A stretch of DNA of 64,000 nucleotides, taken from assembly GCF_000208745.1 (NCBI RefSeq), contig NC_030853.1, positions 23,701,282 to 23,765,281 on the forward strand, given 5' to 3'. Below, piece by piece: positions 47,709 through 60,404 of the stretch (positions are counted from its first letter, which is position 1; every line of letters begins with the position of its first letter). Position numbers and translations under genes: made by a program. The DNA comes from Theobroma cacao. Taxonomy: Eukaryota > Streptophyta > Magnoliopsida > Malvales > Malvaceae. The notes beneath the pieces are model-generated. The model ran no database searches and was not told the DNA's origin. It was given only the letters and a program-made list of their open reading frames with translations.

Positions 47709-50533
47709 AAGTTTTGACTATCTAAACTGCTGAAAGCTGTTGCCTCAAATATACTGCACATATATTCATTTGCTGGTAACTAGGTAGCATGAAGAACTCA
47801 TTATTGGGATGTGCATTTTTTGATGTGCACTTGAATTGCAGTCTTTTGTTATACAGTCATTGATTTAGGAATTTGATCAATATGAAGATTCCTTTAGCAA
47901 TTTTTGGTTGTTGACCCCTTTGTTTGGCTTGATGTTGTTGCTAGTGTTTAAATATAGCCTCAGAAAAGTTTCTCTGCTAGCTGTGTGCGTTGATGTGAAC
48001 TGTACCTTGTACTGGAATGTGCGTAATAAAAACTTATCCAAGAAATTCAGTCGATTCTTCTTCTGTTATTCTGCATAAGTGCCTTTTCTTTCTACAGCCT
48101 TGTAAGAATTAAGCTATGCTTTGTTGATGCAGTCTCTGATTAAGTGAGGAACCTATTTGATAAGAGGTTTTGCCTGTCACCAATATGATGATACCTTTTT
48201 TTATTTTTTGTCCTTGGGTATGCTGTACATGGAATTTTTAGCATGAAAGTCCATTCAACCTCATCCAACCATATTCGCACCAGAATTCGGAAGTTTGATG
48301 GAGAATTTTATCTTGGCATCCATAAAGAGCTATATTATCATATTGTTGTAAGGTTTTTACAGTTTTTGTTGCTAAGATACCATCTGTTGTAGGAATCGGG
48401 GGTGAAGGTTCAACATATAGGAGGAAAAAGTCTATTTCTTTGGGTGGCCGGGGAGGGGTGAAGGTGTAAATAGCCTGTGTTACTATGAATACAATAATAT
48501 TTCTGATAGCAGAAGATGTAAACATCTTGAATTGAAACTGCAAGAGCTTGCGTTTCCAGCTTAGAAGATGGGCCCAAAACAACTGAATTGTTTTGAGCTT
48601 GTTCATTGATTTTCTGTTGTGTGTAACTGTCTCTTCCCTTAAACATATCTCATCAGTAGATGAAAATGATATGGAATTTTCCAGTAAAAGTTCATAATTT
48701 AGAACTTGTTTTTATAGATTTGACATTTAGAAGTTCATCTTCATGACATATTTATTTTTGTGGCCTTAGTACCAATATCTCTGGTTGGTTTAAGAGGTCT
48801 TTATTTGCCCTTTTCTTCATATGTTCTCCCTAAGTGGTGAATTTAGAGCACTGGCAAACAGTTTTTTTTTTCTATTTGATGAATTGCTTGTCTGTTTATG
48901 TACAAGATCAAGCAGGTGGAGAAAGAAGACAGAATTTGCCTATCCTTCTAGAAGGAGAGAATGAGTCTCATGGCAATTACAAAGTTAAGGAAAAAAAAAC
49001 ACTGTCGAATTATATGAGAATATACCCTGGCATTACCTTTTACATGATCTAAGCTTTGTATGAAGATAGTGAATTGGTTTGATTTGAGGATGGAACAAAA
49101 AATATTGATTTGATTGAAGCTGCCATTATACACAACATGAAAGCTAATTACCAGGTACTTGGAATAGCTTGCAAAGTAAGGGGGTCATTCTTTCTCATGA
49201 AATTCTTTTGACTTCTGCTGGATAATTATATCATATGCACTTAAATAATTTGATTATTCTTTGTTTTCTATATCTATATCTTCACATTTTGTGTCATTAT
49301 TTTTATTAGGTGGGGTAGAATTTGGGCTGATTTTAGTATATGTATGATGCATTCTTTTATAAATTTCTCATGGCTGCTCTCACTCACATTCTGGGGCGAA
49401 GACATTGTTATTAAATATGAGCATTTAAGGGGAAGCAATGGTCAATTTTCATGAAATTCTCACATTTCCAGACTTGAGATTTGTTTTTCACTCCTGTAAT
49501 TAGAGGGACAGGAAATAACCTGCTGCTTATATATGGGGACTTTGCTTTCGGTTAGGTTTCCTAAGGTTTCTGCTTATCCATCTTTTGGCTGGGTAAACTA
49601 TGCTTTGACAAAGAAGTATGCCCTACAGAATTATGTTTGACTGTCTTTACAAATATTTTCTTACTATTAATGTCTTCCCTCAGTGTTAGTGGTTGATGTT
49701 AGTATTACCATGGTAGTTATTGTGCAGAATAATAATATCTCAGATGTATAATCAACACACCTTTGTACAAGGTGGAAATTATTTTGCCTCGATTTTGATC
49801 TTAAAAGGATCAATGGGCAGTAAAAACTATCGTTTAAGAGCCATTTGAAAGTTTGAATTCTACCACTTGTGTGTGTGAAGAGAAAGGATATAGCTGCTGT
49901 CTTGCAGAGGCTTTGGCAAGCATGAGTTGAAAAGTTGAGGATTATGTGAGGCATTTTTTGGTCCAATCCCTCCTTTATGTTAGGTACTTACAGTGGAGTC
50001 CATCCTTTAAAACTATCCTTCAGTTGAACAGAATTCATTAATCTTTACTGCTTTCTTATGTTAAGAGAAAAGAAGATAGTTGGTGATGATGCCTTGGCAA
50101 GTTGAGGATCGGTGAGGCTCTTTTTTGTCCCACTCCCCTCCTTTGATACCATCTTTCAATTACTCCCTAGCATTTGAAAGAAAAAAAGATAGAAACAAAT
50201 TTGAGGGTCATTGTTGTTGATATAAGCACGCATACTCAAATAATATGGCTTCAGGAAATGCAGATTCAAACCATACATGACAATGGAATGCAAACACCCA
50301 AAGCAAATTTATGTCTGCCAAGATTTTAGGAACAATTCCATATATCAGATTCAGATCTCTCAAGCCTTAAGCTTTTTTTCTTTTCCTTGCCTTCTTCCTT
50401 GATATATTTATTTTTTTGGATTTGATTGATAGGACTTATCTTCATGCCTTAATTTCTTTGCATGTTTATGATGAATGTATTTGAAACGTAACACAGAAAA
50501 GCCAAACCACAGAAAAGGTTTGCTATCTGAAAC
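47709..50533. other. Gene-free region after SLP2
   Basis: The first few hundred bases are SLP2 3' UTR. The rest shows no convincing gene. An imperfect duplication (about 49905-49985 versus 50085-50150, sharing TTGGCAAG..GTTGAGGAT and GTCC..TCC..CTCCTTT) suggests transposon debris. Confidence 0.45.
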
Positions 50534-50705
50534 AGCCCAAGCCCAGCCCAAGATTACACATTAACCTGAACCCAGGTACAAGTCCAACAAAGCCACTAAC
50601 CAACCATACAAGGGCAGTCCTGTCATTTTATGTTAAAAATTCAGTCTCCGATTATTAGGGTTAGGGTTTTTATTTTTAGGTGGTCACCTCCCACCTCTAT
50701 ATAAA
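50534..50705 (+). promoter_or_regulatory. Strong translation-type promoter: three site II motifs, telo-box, TATA
   Basis: Three AGCCCA motifs (50534-50539, 50540-50545, 50545-50550, complement TGGGCT), a double telomere-like motif TTAGGGTTAGGGTTT (50655-50669, containing the telo-box complement), and TATATAAA at 50698-50705. This combination and order is known from promoters of plant ribosomal-protein, translation-factor and snoRNA genes. A transcription start near 50730 would fit. Confidence 0.7.
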
Positions 50706-50912
50706 GGACCCTTTACCATCATCAGTCTGTATCTTTTCACAGGGCTCCTCCCTTTCGCCTTTCTCCTCCTCTCTTTTCAAGATTGGTATATTTTGTGTAG
50801 GATCGTACGTTATTTTACTTATTTATTTTGCGAAAGCTTTTTCTGTTAAAAGGTTTTAGTTTGGCAAGGAAAGAAGCCAATTTGCAGAGCAGGGGCGTCA
50901 AAGTATATAAAA

Positions 50913-51043
50913 ATGGCGTCATTTGCATTGAAGGTTGGCGATAGCATTAAGCGATTCTCCGTGCCCATCAAATTTTATTTTCGTTTTGATCGTGGCCTCG
51001 AACAAGTCGCTACATTTTTAATCTTCTTTTTATTGCCTTTTTA
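50913..51043 (+). CDS. Unidentified short frame downstream of the telo-box promoter
   Basis: After a possible leader intron (donor near GATTG/GTATAT at about 50786, acceptor TTTGCAG near 50886), the first ATG opens a frame reading MASFALKVGDSIKRFSVP and stopping after about 43 codons (TAA near 51042). I do not recognise it. It may be the first coding exon of a broken housekeeping gene, a real short protein, or chance. No further exon was found before 52.5 kb. Confidence 0.25.
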
Positions 51044-51049
51044 ATATCA

Positions 51050-52543
51050 ACAAAGTAGATAATTTGAGTGTTGGTGATGGAATAAATAATATTCTGCAAA
51101 AAAAAAAATGGTATTGTTTATGATGATAGAAAGGGTCAAACGATCATCATAAAGAAGTCTGTCACCTGTTGAGATGGGTTCTAATTTTTTGAAAGAGATT
51201 GGTACTGCGTTTTGATTTAATTTTAGGGTCTAAAAGAAAAACGTTTTCGGAGTAAAACACGAAAAATTAAAAAAAAACAATACTCTCAAAGCAGTGTAGG
51301 ATTGATTAATATTAATATTTAACTTAAAATATTAAACAAATTAAAAATATTAATATTTAAATTATTCTAATATTATTAAAATTAAAAAAATATTTTTTAA
51401 TAAAATTATTCAATATAATTTAATATCTTTTATTGGTAAATCGAAAATTAATGACTAAAAAAATGTCCTAATGATGTCATGTTGCAAATAATAGAAGAAA
51501 AAAATATTTTGGATTGCTATAGTTTATATAAATAACATAAAATATTAAATTTTTTTGTAATATATTTTAAATTGAAAAAACTTTTCCAACCCAAGTTATT
51601 TTTCCATTACTAATCTGATGCTGCTTGTTGCTACAGAGAGTGCCAGGATATTTTAATTCGAATTTTATACATATTTTTATTAAAATTTTAAATTACTTTC
51701 TATCTGTTAATAAAATTTAATTTTCCTATATATTATTAATAAAAATTAAATTAGTAAATTAAAATTTAAAATCATACTTATAATAATCAATTAATTTTAA
51801 TAAATAATTCATTAATTATAAAAAGTTTATAAATGATCAATAATACATAAAATTTAAATTTAATATCAAAAGTCTTTTATCTAAAATCAAATTCAGTTAA
51901 TGATACCATAAAATAATTTTAGTATTTAAACTCAATTATACAGCATTTTAATCGAACTTACAAATTATAGAGTGTCTTAATTTGACTTAAATCGGATCCA
52001 ATAACATAAAAAAATATGAATTACCCATTACCACCCCTAAGCGAAAGTGTCACTGTAGCCCAGAAGTCCCCATTAAATTAGCTTATAACAATCTTAAACA
52101 AAATATGTACAAAAATATTGAGTCACTGAAATGTATTGAAAAGGAATTTCTTATTGCAAACTATGGGGTATTGCCATCATTATCACCAAAATTGCCATAA
52201 GAAGATTATTTGCTTAGACTCTGGAAACTATAGAAAGAACCAAAAGGAACAACACAAACTCGAGCGAGGACGAGACTATCTAAAACAACACAACATCAAA
52301 AGCTACAGCAGCCCCTATCTCAATTATCCAATGACACCACACACCCAGAAACAACTGTATCTACACCCCAACCGAAGCCACACACCTCCCAAACAATTCC
52401 TCCCCTTACATATGCCACATTAAAAATGGAATTTAAAGAGAAGTTGCAGCTTGATCATGTTTCTCTATAGCTCTGTTTTTCCTTGAATGAGAAGACACTT
52501 GCCACACAGTGACACAGAAAAATTGGTTCTTCTTTTTTAAGAC
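51050..52543. other. AT-rich convergent spacer before SAD
   Basis: No gene recognised. 51290-52010 is extremely AT-rich with many TTAAAT words. The right end is the 3' UTR of the desaturase gene. Confidence 0.5.
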
Positions 52544-54889
52544 CTAGAGCTTCACTTCTCTATCAAAAATCCAACTGAACGGAATACTGGGTGCTTGCTT
52601 GGCCCTCCCTTGAGCCCTCTCCTCTAGCCTTCTGATTCTTGGAGGAAGTCCACACACATAATCTTGAGCTTTACGCCCATCCGCTGAAAGTCCAGTCAGC
52701 TCCTTCACCTTCCATCTCTCCACCAGGAACTCCAGAATATCAGCGTAGTCCTTGGCAGTGTAAACCCCAAGTCTTTGTGCAACAGCTGAGAAGTGGTCGA
52801 AAAGGTTGTCATCTCGGCCATCATACATCAAGTGGGCAGGCATCGAGATTTTCTTTCTCATCATGTCAGCAAAGGCCAGGACAGTACCATCAGGATCAAT
52901 CTCAAAGAGCTTTTCCACGATTTTAGTATAAGCTGTCTCATGGCGCCTTTCATCCGAGGCAATCGTCCCACATATTTGAGCCAACTTAAAGTCCCCATGC
53001 TCCTTGGCAAGTCTGGCTGTATTCCCATGGGAGATAAAAGTTGCCCTTTCTTGGAATGATGTGTAGATGAATCCAAGATAAGGGCTGTTTTCTGTGCGGG
53101 GATCCTATAAATACAGAAGAAGAGACTTTAAAAAGATTGATCAATAGGGGGGAAAAGAGCTCACTGGATGGATTGTACCACTCTAAAAATGGCATCTAGC
53201 CTGTATGTTTATTTTGAGGTGAAAAGTAGTTAAATGTCATAATATACACAATTTAGTGAAATTCCAGCATTGATACAGTGCAATGTTAAGATGAATGCAT
53301 TTTCACAAGGTGTAACTCCAAAATAGAAGATAAATAGAAACGAAAAGGAAGCCTATACTTTGTGTGCATGGATTTTCTCATCCCCTCCGCACTCAAAGAA
53401 AACACCACCAAAAGACTAAAGAAAAAATAACTTAATAAATTGTCACCAAGAGACCCCGATATGCAGTCCTTCAAAGAATTGCAAAGGATTTAATAAAGTC
53501 ATAAATGTCAAGTGCATTTAAAGGTTCAAAATCAAACTATAATGAGTGAATAAATTGAGTAGCAAGCATCTTACCATTCCTGATCCAATCAAATACTGGA
53601 TTGTCTTCTCAATTTGTCTCATGTCCACTCTTCCAGACAAGTAGAGATACTTATTAAGTAGATCACCATGCCTATTTTCTTCAGCTGTCCATGCCCTCGT
53701 CCAAATTGCCCAAGAGGTGAGGCTAGCACCCGTTTCATCAAGAACTCCATCTAAGGTATTAAGCATTGTTTGGTAAGTTGGAAGGGCTTCCTCTGTGATC
53801 ATATCACCAACCAAAACAACAAAGTAATCATCTGGAATCTCCTTAGCCCTTTCCCTTAGTTCTTTTACTTGCTCATCAAATCCATCAGAAGCAGGATCTG
53901 GAAGAAAATCCTGGGGTTGCCAACATTTCTCAACTGGTTTGAGGTGAACTAAAATGTTCTGCTCAGCCCAGTTCTCCAAAGATTTAAAGATCTCAATCTT
54001 TTGTGGTGGCATGGAGTGGGTGACCTGAACATGCACCTCCCGAGGAGGCATGAAAGGCTTTTTGACATTCTCAACCTCTCTGCATTAAGTAAATAAATCC
54101 TATGTAAGCAAGGATTACATTCTCACAGTTCAGATCTGCAAGTAAGGATTAAAAGGCAACAATAAATTGCATAAGCACAAATCTTATCTCTTTACTGCAT
54201 GTTCCAGAATATCCAGCACATGAAAACAATAAAGCAGGGACCAAAAGGATATGCAATAACAATTTATGAAACATCTTTAAATGTTGGCCCAAAAATAGCA
54301 GCTTTATATACTTTGTGTAAGATACCCCAGGCTGCTGATTACAAAACCAGACTACGTTTCAACATAACTAGTAATACATTATCAAATAGAGTCATTAATT
54401 ACTGGGCCATAAATTAGAACTCAAGTTCTAAAATCCCAGAAGCCACAATTTAGTGCGAAAATATTTAGTGTCCGAAGCAAAGCCCTTTAAGGCTAGAGGT
54501 GCACCAAATATAAGGAAAGGAACATGTAGGAGATCAAATGAGAGTTCAGGAAATGGGGTCAAATCATTATTCGCACAAGGTCTGCCACTGTGAATATCAC
54601 CTTATGAAATGCGAAAAGGATTAGTTTGTCATTTTAACTTGCTCAAACTAGTCCCAGCTGTAACTCAACACAGCCAGTACATGACAGATAAAGATTTAAG
54701 AAATATTTTGCTTTGAGATGTTCAATGAAGTACAAGCATGTTACTGCAGAAACCTCACTGTTTGCAGTGCACAAACTACTTGTAAGGCCTTGTCCCTCTC
54801 TGCAAAGTACATGTAATCGGCTCCCATGTTTCTTTTTACATTTCTTTTTAAAACAAAGTGCAAATGCACTTTTAATAATTGCAACTATA

Positions 54890-54925
<36 letters not shown>

Positions 54926-57900
54926 TATTCCAAGATGTTAGAATAAAGGGCTTTAAAGTGCTATAAGTAGCAAAAACATAGAGCAGACCCAGTAGGGGAA
55001 TCGGCATTCTATAGTAGCATAAATAAGTGACAGCATCCAAGACATCAAATGAAAAAAGAAATGTTAAGTATCAAACTTAAAAATTGCCAATTGTTTATCT
55101 GATTTTTTAAAAATTGTAAATAATCATGTTTTTAAGTGCTTTTGTATAAGTACAAACTTATTAAATGCTTCTTCTGTCCTTTCAAAAAGAAAAAAAATGC
55201 TTTATCTGCACAACCCATAGCTTATGACCATATGACCACTAATTAAATGATAAGAATTTACATTGCAAGAACCATTTGGAAAGTAATGTAGGTTGACTAC
55301 ATTACCATTTATCAGAAAGAACACAAATAGCTATCAACCTACTCTCAACAACCACAAGAAAAACCATATTGCTGAGACCATATGATGGAACCCAAAGAGA
55401 CACTCAGACCAAACATGAGGAAAATCGTATGCAAATAAGGGAAAATGGATAGAAGTCCATAAACATCAGTACCTCACAAACCATACAAAAACTACGGCAA
55501 GAGTAGACTACAAAGAGGCAGTTCATGGATAACCCCCCAGAAATGCACAAAACAAATACCAGGAAAAATGCTCATGGAAAATTATTTTAAATATTCTTTT
55601 TCCAGTACATGCATATAGCCATGACTTAAAGGTTGCAAGTAAGGTAATAATCAAATATCCTTCACCTGATACAGGAAGAATGTTCAAAGTATCAAAACTA
55701 TGTTAACCAAGTTGAGTATTTATACTCTTTGAGAAAGGTAAAAAGATTATAAGGAGATTTAAAGATCAAATATGAAGAAAAAGTACTTCAAAATCAGTTA
55801 ATTAAAATGTTAACAAACGACAACATTTAAAAGTAAAAAAGTCCACTCCTAAGAGAAATCATGAGGAACATATGTATTCTGTTTAAAAGGACAGATTTTT
55901 TTTTTTAAAAAGGGAACAAGAATAATAGAGTACTGAGGAGTAAGGACAACAGATTCCAAACTACTCTACCAACTTGAATATTCTTTCAAGGTATAGATTC
56001 AACCATAGTGCAAAAAACAGTAACGTGAAATTACTTAAAAGAAAGAGGAAAACTACCCATCAGCCAGTATGTCTAGAGAACCTGAACTACTTCCACCAAC
56101 TTGATTATTCTTTTCAAGACATAGATTCAACCATGTTGAAACAAAGTACATTGAAATAAATGAAAAGAAAATAGGGCAAAATTACAGTAATACATCAGCT
56201 AATAAAATGTTCTTAGATCAGAAACATGACCCAAAAACAGTAAGATCCTTTTGTGTAAAGTATTCATAAGATTGGAAATTAAATTAAACAAAAGAGGTAA
56301 CATAAATACAGAAACAAATGACATAGTGACATATAACGGAAACATTCTCACATGGTATGGGAGCCCCAAAAATCACCCTGAGTATCAGCAAGAGCATATT
56401 ACATCATGAATCAGGAACAGGTATGCATGACACAAAAACCTTGAACAATTTGTTTTTTGTATGAATGAAAAGGGATGAGGCCCAGATACATATGCGCAAA
56501 TGAGACGCTTCTAACCCATCAGGAGCAACATCAAGGATAAAAACTTTCAACATATTGGCTAAACTACTCAAGACTCCATCATATCAACAGGTAAAAAACA
56601 TGCAACAGGTGGGAGAAAATGCTTGAAAGACCATGATCCAAAAAAGACAAATTAGGAAATCGTAAATAACAAATTTACCCCAAAATTAATAAAGAAGATA
56701 AGGTTTACCTAGACAAAGCATAAAATTGCTTTAAAAAAAGAAACGAAGAAGAATGTATTACACAACAGAAATAGCATCCAATTAATGCAAACCCAAAGAA
56801 TAAATTCCTTTAGACAAAGTTAGTTGAGAAAGAAATTAATCTCCTAACAGGCCCCAATACCACCCATTGAAAGAGACAAAAAGAAAAACACTGTAAGCCT
56901 TAACATCATAGATTGCATTAAAAACCAGATAATCAATAAAAAGAAGTTGAATAGAATAAGATTATCAGGAATTAGATATTTTTAGTTTCTTTAATTCCTC
57001 TCAAACAAAAACAAGACATGAAACTGGAAAACCAAATATTTGACTTTTCTTCAAATCAAACTTCACTTGAAAGAAACTACTAGAAGAAAAAGCTGTCAAA
57101 AATTTAAAAAAAAAGGAAGAAAACGTTTTCCAGGTTGCTTTGATTGTACGTCTTTCTTTGAAAACCGTCCCAAATACGCTTTAAACAAATGGAACCTGTC
57201 ACTATCAAACCCCCATGCTTATCTTGCAGTCAAACCAATTGTAAAAAACAAGAAATTCACATCACGATTAATACACTCAAGAATAATAAAAGAAAAGAAA
57301 GCATAAGAAAGTTAAATACGATACATGAACCTTTTTCTCTCTCAAAATTAATAGCACTCGTGAATTTCAATGAAGCACATAAGAAAGGCTTATATCAAGT
57401 TCTCAATGTCTCAATTTTAATAATGCAAATACAGACCACCCAGCAACATGAAATCAAATTACAAAAAGATCAAAAGAAAGATGGTGAACATATTCACTAC
57501 TAGAAAGGCGACCAAAATTACTACAAGAAATGTGCTATTCCTATCATTGCACCTAATTAAGCACAATTTGATATAGAGAAGCAATTGATAATAATAACAA
57601 TGAGCTTTTTTTTTTTTGAACTGTAATAATAATAAAGAGCTAAAAAGTACTAAAACCTAGAATACGAAATGGACCTTATTTCAATGATTTCTAAATTAAA
57701 ATTAACAAACCCAAATGGAAAGGAACAACATTAGAGGCCATTTAACATTAAGAACATTTAGATCATAAGACATCACCACATAAAAGAGAGCTCTTGAAAT
57801 CCATGTTGGCAAAAACAACAAAGACCCAGATCCAAAATCAACTAAAACTCAAGGAAAGTAGTCAAGATCCATGCTTTAACAAGAAAATAATGATGTTAGA

Positions 57901-58079
57901 CTAATTAACAAAGACAAAATTAAAAAAGAAAAGGAAAGAAAGAAAGGCACTAACTTGGAGCCAGAACGAAGAGTGGAGGCCATGAAAAACTTGGGAGATC
58001 TGAGGCTGGCCATTGGTGGAAGAGCAAAATACGGAAGTTTCTGAGATTGAGAAGTGATGGGATTCAATTTCAGAGCCAT
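52544..58079 (-). CDS. SAD: Stearoyl-[acyl-carrier-protein] 9-desaturase, chloroplastic
   Basis: Soluble plastid di-iron enzyme that converts 18:0-ACP to 18:1 delta-9 using ferredoxin and oxygen. Exons (minus): 57955-58079, 53575-54079, 52544-53104; 396 residues, identical in length to the castor enzyme. The first 33 or so residues ([20 protein letters not shown]..) are a transit peptide. Iron ligands are all present: Glu138 (ITEEAL), Glu176 and His179 (EENRHG), Glu229 (FQERAT), Glu262 and His265 (DERRHE), each equal to the castor mature position plus 33. The C-terminus [13 protein letters not shown] is typical. [10 protein letters not shown] and SPYLGF segments match ordinary 18:0 enzymes, so an unusual chain-length specificity is unlikely. 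Intron 1 is large (3875 bp). Divergent or variant FAB2 paralogues are the only alternative. Confidence 0.96.
54080..57954 (-). other. Large first intron of SAD
   Basis: 3875 bp, purine-rich on the plus strand (pyrimidine-rich in the transcript). It contains an (ATAC)n microsatellite at 54889-54918 and a diverged direct repeat of about 90 bp (around 55968-56050 and 56096-56165, sharing CAACTTGA.TATTCTTT.CAAG and ATAGATTCAACCAT). No exon-like frame was recognised inside. Confidence 0.6.
54889..54918. repeat. (ATAC)n microsatellite
   Basis: About seven uninterrupted tetranucleotide repeats followed by a short (AT)n run, within SAD intron 1; likely length-polymorphic. Confidence 0.9.
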
Positions 58080-58698
58080 TTGTTCTGCGTTTGCTTGGTT
58101 CTGGTTTTTTTCTCTGCTTATTTGGTGCTTAAGACCCCTCTGGCTATTCTCTTTGGGCTTCTGCTTCAGCAGCTTCACTTTACTCCACAAAAGAGAAAAA
58201 ACACACTTTGCGAAAGAAAGGGACAATAAATAGAGCGCCCACTCAGTGGATATCAAATGCATCCACTTTAACACTTTAGCCCTAACTTTCCTTTTAATTA
58301 CTGATTGCCCATCATTCCTACCCTCCCTATTGAATTTTTATTTCGTGAAATTACGACATAGGAACAACAAATTCGATAAATATTATGAAATATTTCATCT
58401 AAATGAAATTCTATAACTGTCAAAATTTGTCTCGAAAAAGCTTTTTATTTGTGTTTATTACTTTTTTTTGGCTGAAAGTGAAGTAGAATGGTACTGATAT
58501 ACCAATTCGAATCAGGCAAAATTGGACCACTCTTTCATTGCATAGACGTCCCCATCACTCTACAACGTATGCTTGCAATTCCTCCATGAAAGGATAATAA
58601 TTTGTTCTTCTATACATAAATAAATAATTTTTTTAAAGAAAGTTTATGAGATAGCAGGGAATTTCAGCTTTGAATCTCTATTAAGTTGTATCTTAACG
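58080..58698. other. SAD promoter region
   Basis: Upstream side of SAD (minus strand). A TATTTATT-like box lies near 58222-58232 on the minus strand (CTCTATTTATTG), about 145 bp before the ATG. Nothing else recognised before the foldback element. Confidence 0.4.
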
Positions 58699-58707
58699 AT
58701 TAAGTTT

Positions 58708-59271
58708 AGGTTAAATATTTTGATATTTTAAAATTTTGATCAAAATTATACAAAAATTTATTGATTTGAGAAATAGATACTCTGTTTTAAAAACCTTAAC
58801 CCTGTTAATAAAAAAACAAAAAATTAAAATATCTTTAATTTTTATTTTTAAAATTTTTTCCTTAAAAAATTTTTATTTCCAAATCATATTTGACGCATCG
58901 CCCTCCCTCAAGGGAGTGCATCAACGACGCTCGCCTAGGGAATGCAGATTTGGCCGCGCCCCCTCAGGGGAGTGCAGCAATAATGCTGCCTTAGGGAACG
59001 CAGATTTGGCCACGCTCCCTCACGGTAATGTGACAATGGCATTCCCCCAGGAAGTGCAGCTAGAGAGGGAGCGCGATGTGCCAAACCCGACCGAATTTGG
59101 CTTGGAAGTAAAGTTCTTTTAAGAAAAAAAATGAAAAATAAAGGATATTTTAGTTTTTTTATCTTTTCTGTTTATGGTGTTAAAGCTTTTAAAATAGCGT
59201 GTCTATTTCTCAAACCAATAAATTTTTATATAATTTTGATTAAAATTTAAAGGTGTCTAGGCATTTTACCT
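58708..59271. mobile_element. Mutator-like foldback element with GC-rich tandem-repeat core
   Basis: A 564-bp element with terminal inverted repeats of about 150 bp. Left and reverse-complemented right arms share long stretches such as ATCAAAATTATA.AAAAATTT followed by ATTG.TTTGAGAAATAGA. It is flanked by a near-perfect 9-bp duplication (58699-58707 ATTAAGTTT, 59272-59280 TTTAAGTTT), the size made by Mutator-like transposases. The core (58905 to about 59074) is GC-rich: three copies of a 56-bp unit, each starting CCCTCA. The frame crossing the core is not gene-like. Confidence 0.75.
58905..59074. repeat. 56-bp GC-rich tandem repeat, three copies
   Basis: Units start at 58905, 58961 and 59017, all with CCCTCA; the first two share GGGAGTGCA and GCAGATTTGGCC. 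The third copy is the most diverged. This is the core of the foldback element. Confidence 0.8.
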
Positions 59272-59390
59272 TTTAAGTTTTGGATGTCTTTTGCACCCTA
59301 ATAGTAATTATTTGTTTTTATTTTTTTACATACTTGAGAGCTTGTTATAAAATAAAAATAAAAGGTAAAAAATTAAATTATAAGTACACA

Positions 59391-59945
59391 AGAATACATA
59401 AAGTATACATAAAAACTTAGTATCTGTTATATATAATAAAATACTTTAATGCTTAAAATTACTCTAAAATATTTTTAAAAATTTAAATAAAATCAGTATT
59501 CTTTTATTACGGACTATCGAATTCTTACATTTTATTTTTTACAAAATAAATTCTTATAACTAACAATTTATTAATTAGCATTAGTCAAAACATTACTTGT
59601 CATATCATGTCCACATAAAGCTAACGTGATATTGATGTGAAAAATTAAAAATGTGATGCGATTATGTCAACATGTAACGTGATCATTTATTATGATATGT
59701 CAACATACACATAATATAAAAATGACAAAAAGTATTTTGATTAACAATATATTAATTAATTGTTAATTATAAAATAAAAATACAATAATATGACTTAACG
59801 TAATAAAAGAATACAAATTATTTAAATTTTTTTAAATAATTTATAAACTTTTTAAAATATTATGTCTCGAAAATAGAAATTTGTTTTTCGTCTAAACGAT
59901 TTTTTCATGTTTTCTTTTTTTCTTTCAAAAACAAATAAGAAAAAT
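59391..59945. repeat. Repeat family A, copy 1
   Basis: About 555 bp, AT-rich, non-coding. It shares long segments with copies 2 and 3, for example ACTTAGTATCTGTTATATAT, TAACAATTTATTAATT and CATGTTTTCTTTTTT. Boundaries are approximate. Confidence 0.65.
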
Positions 59946-59949
59946 AAGG

Positions 59950-60335
59950 AGCAAACACAAATTAAATAAAACATTTAAGTAATTGGTTTAGTAATTAATA
60001 CATGAAACCTTTGTCAAAAGCCAATGTCCATATATTAGAATTGAATACCCATTTGGTATTTTAAGGGCCTGGTCCTGGAGATCCAAAGCCGTTGATGTTT
60101 AGTATAATTAAGCGGTGTCAAGAATCTAACCATAGCAAAAAAATAAGTCATTATACTTTTTATTCTAATTAATTGAGTCTTCTAGCACTTATTTTAAGTC
60201 AATTACTTTTTTTATTAGAAAAGATCATGTAAATTAATACGAGTAATCCTTTTTACTAATTGATATATATTATTATATATAATATATATATATATATTTG
60301 AGACATATATATTAATAACACATGGCAAAATTTAA
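59950..60335. repeat. Repeat family B, copy 1
   Basis: Shares with copy 2 the phrases ATGAAACCTTTG, TTAGAATTGAATACCCATTT, GAGATCCAAAGCC and AGAAAAGATCATGTAAATTA. Direct orientation. Boundaries approximate. Confidence 0.65.
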
Positions 60336-60404
60336 TGAATTTCATTGACAAAGAGAGTTAAATCATTAACAATATAGTCCACTCGTTTTCATTTTAAATG
60401 AGGG

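Noticed and set aside
51115..51200. Box C/D snoRNA after the telo-box promoter
   Set aside because: A box C-like ATGATGA is present, but no CTGA box D follows at a suitable distance and no closing stem was seen.
58736..59122. 128-codon plus-strand frame with a GC-rich, Arg/Gly-rich middle
   Set aside because: It spans the inverted arm and the 56-bp tandem repeats of a foldback element; its repeats are at the DNA level and it has no protein-like features.
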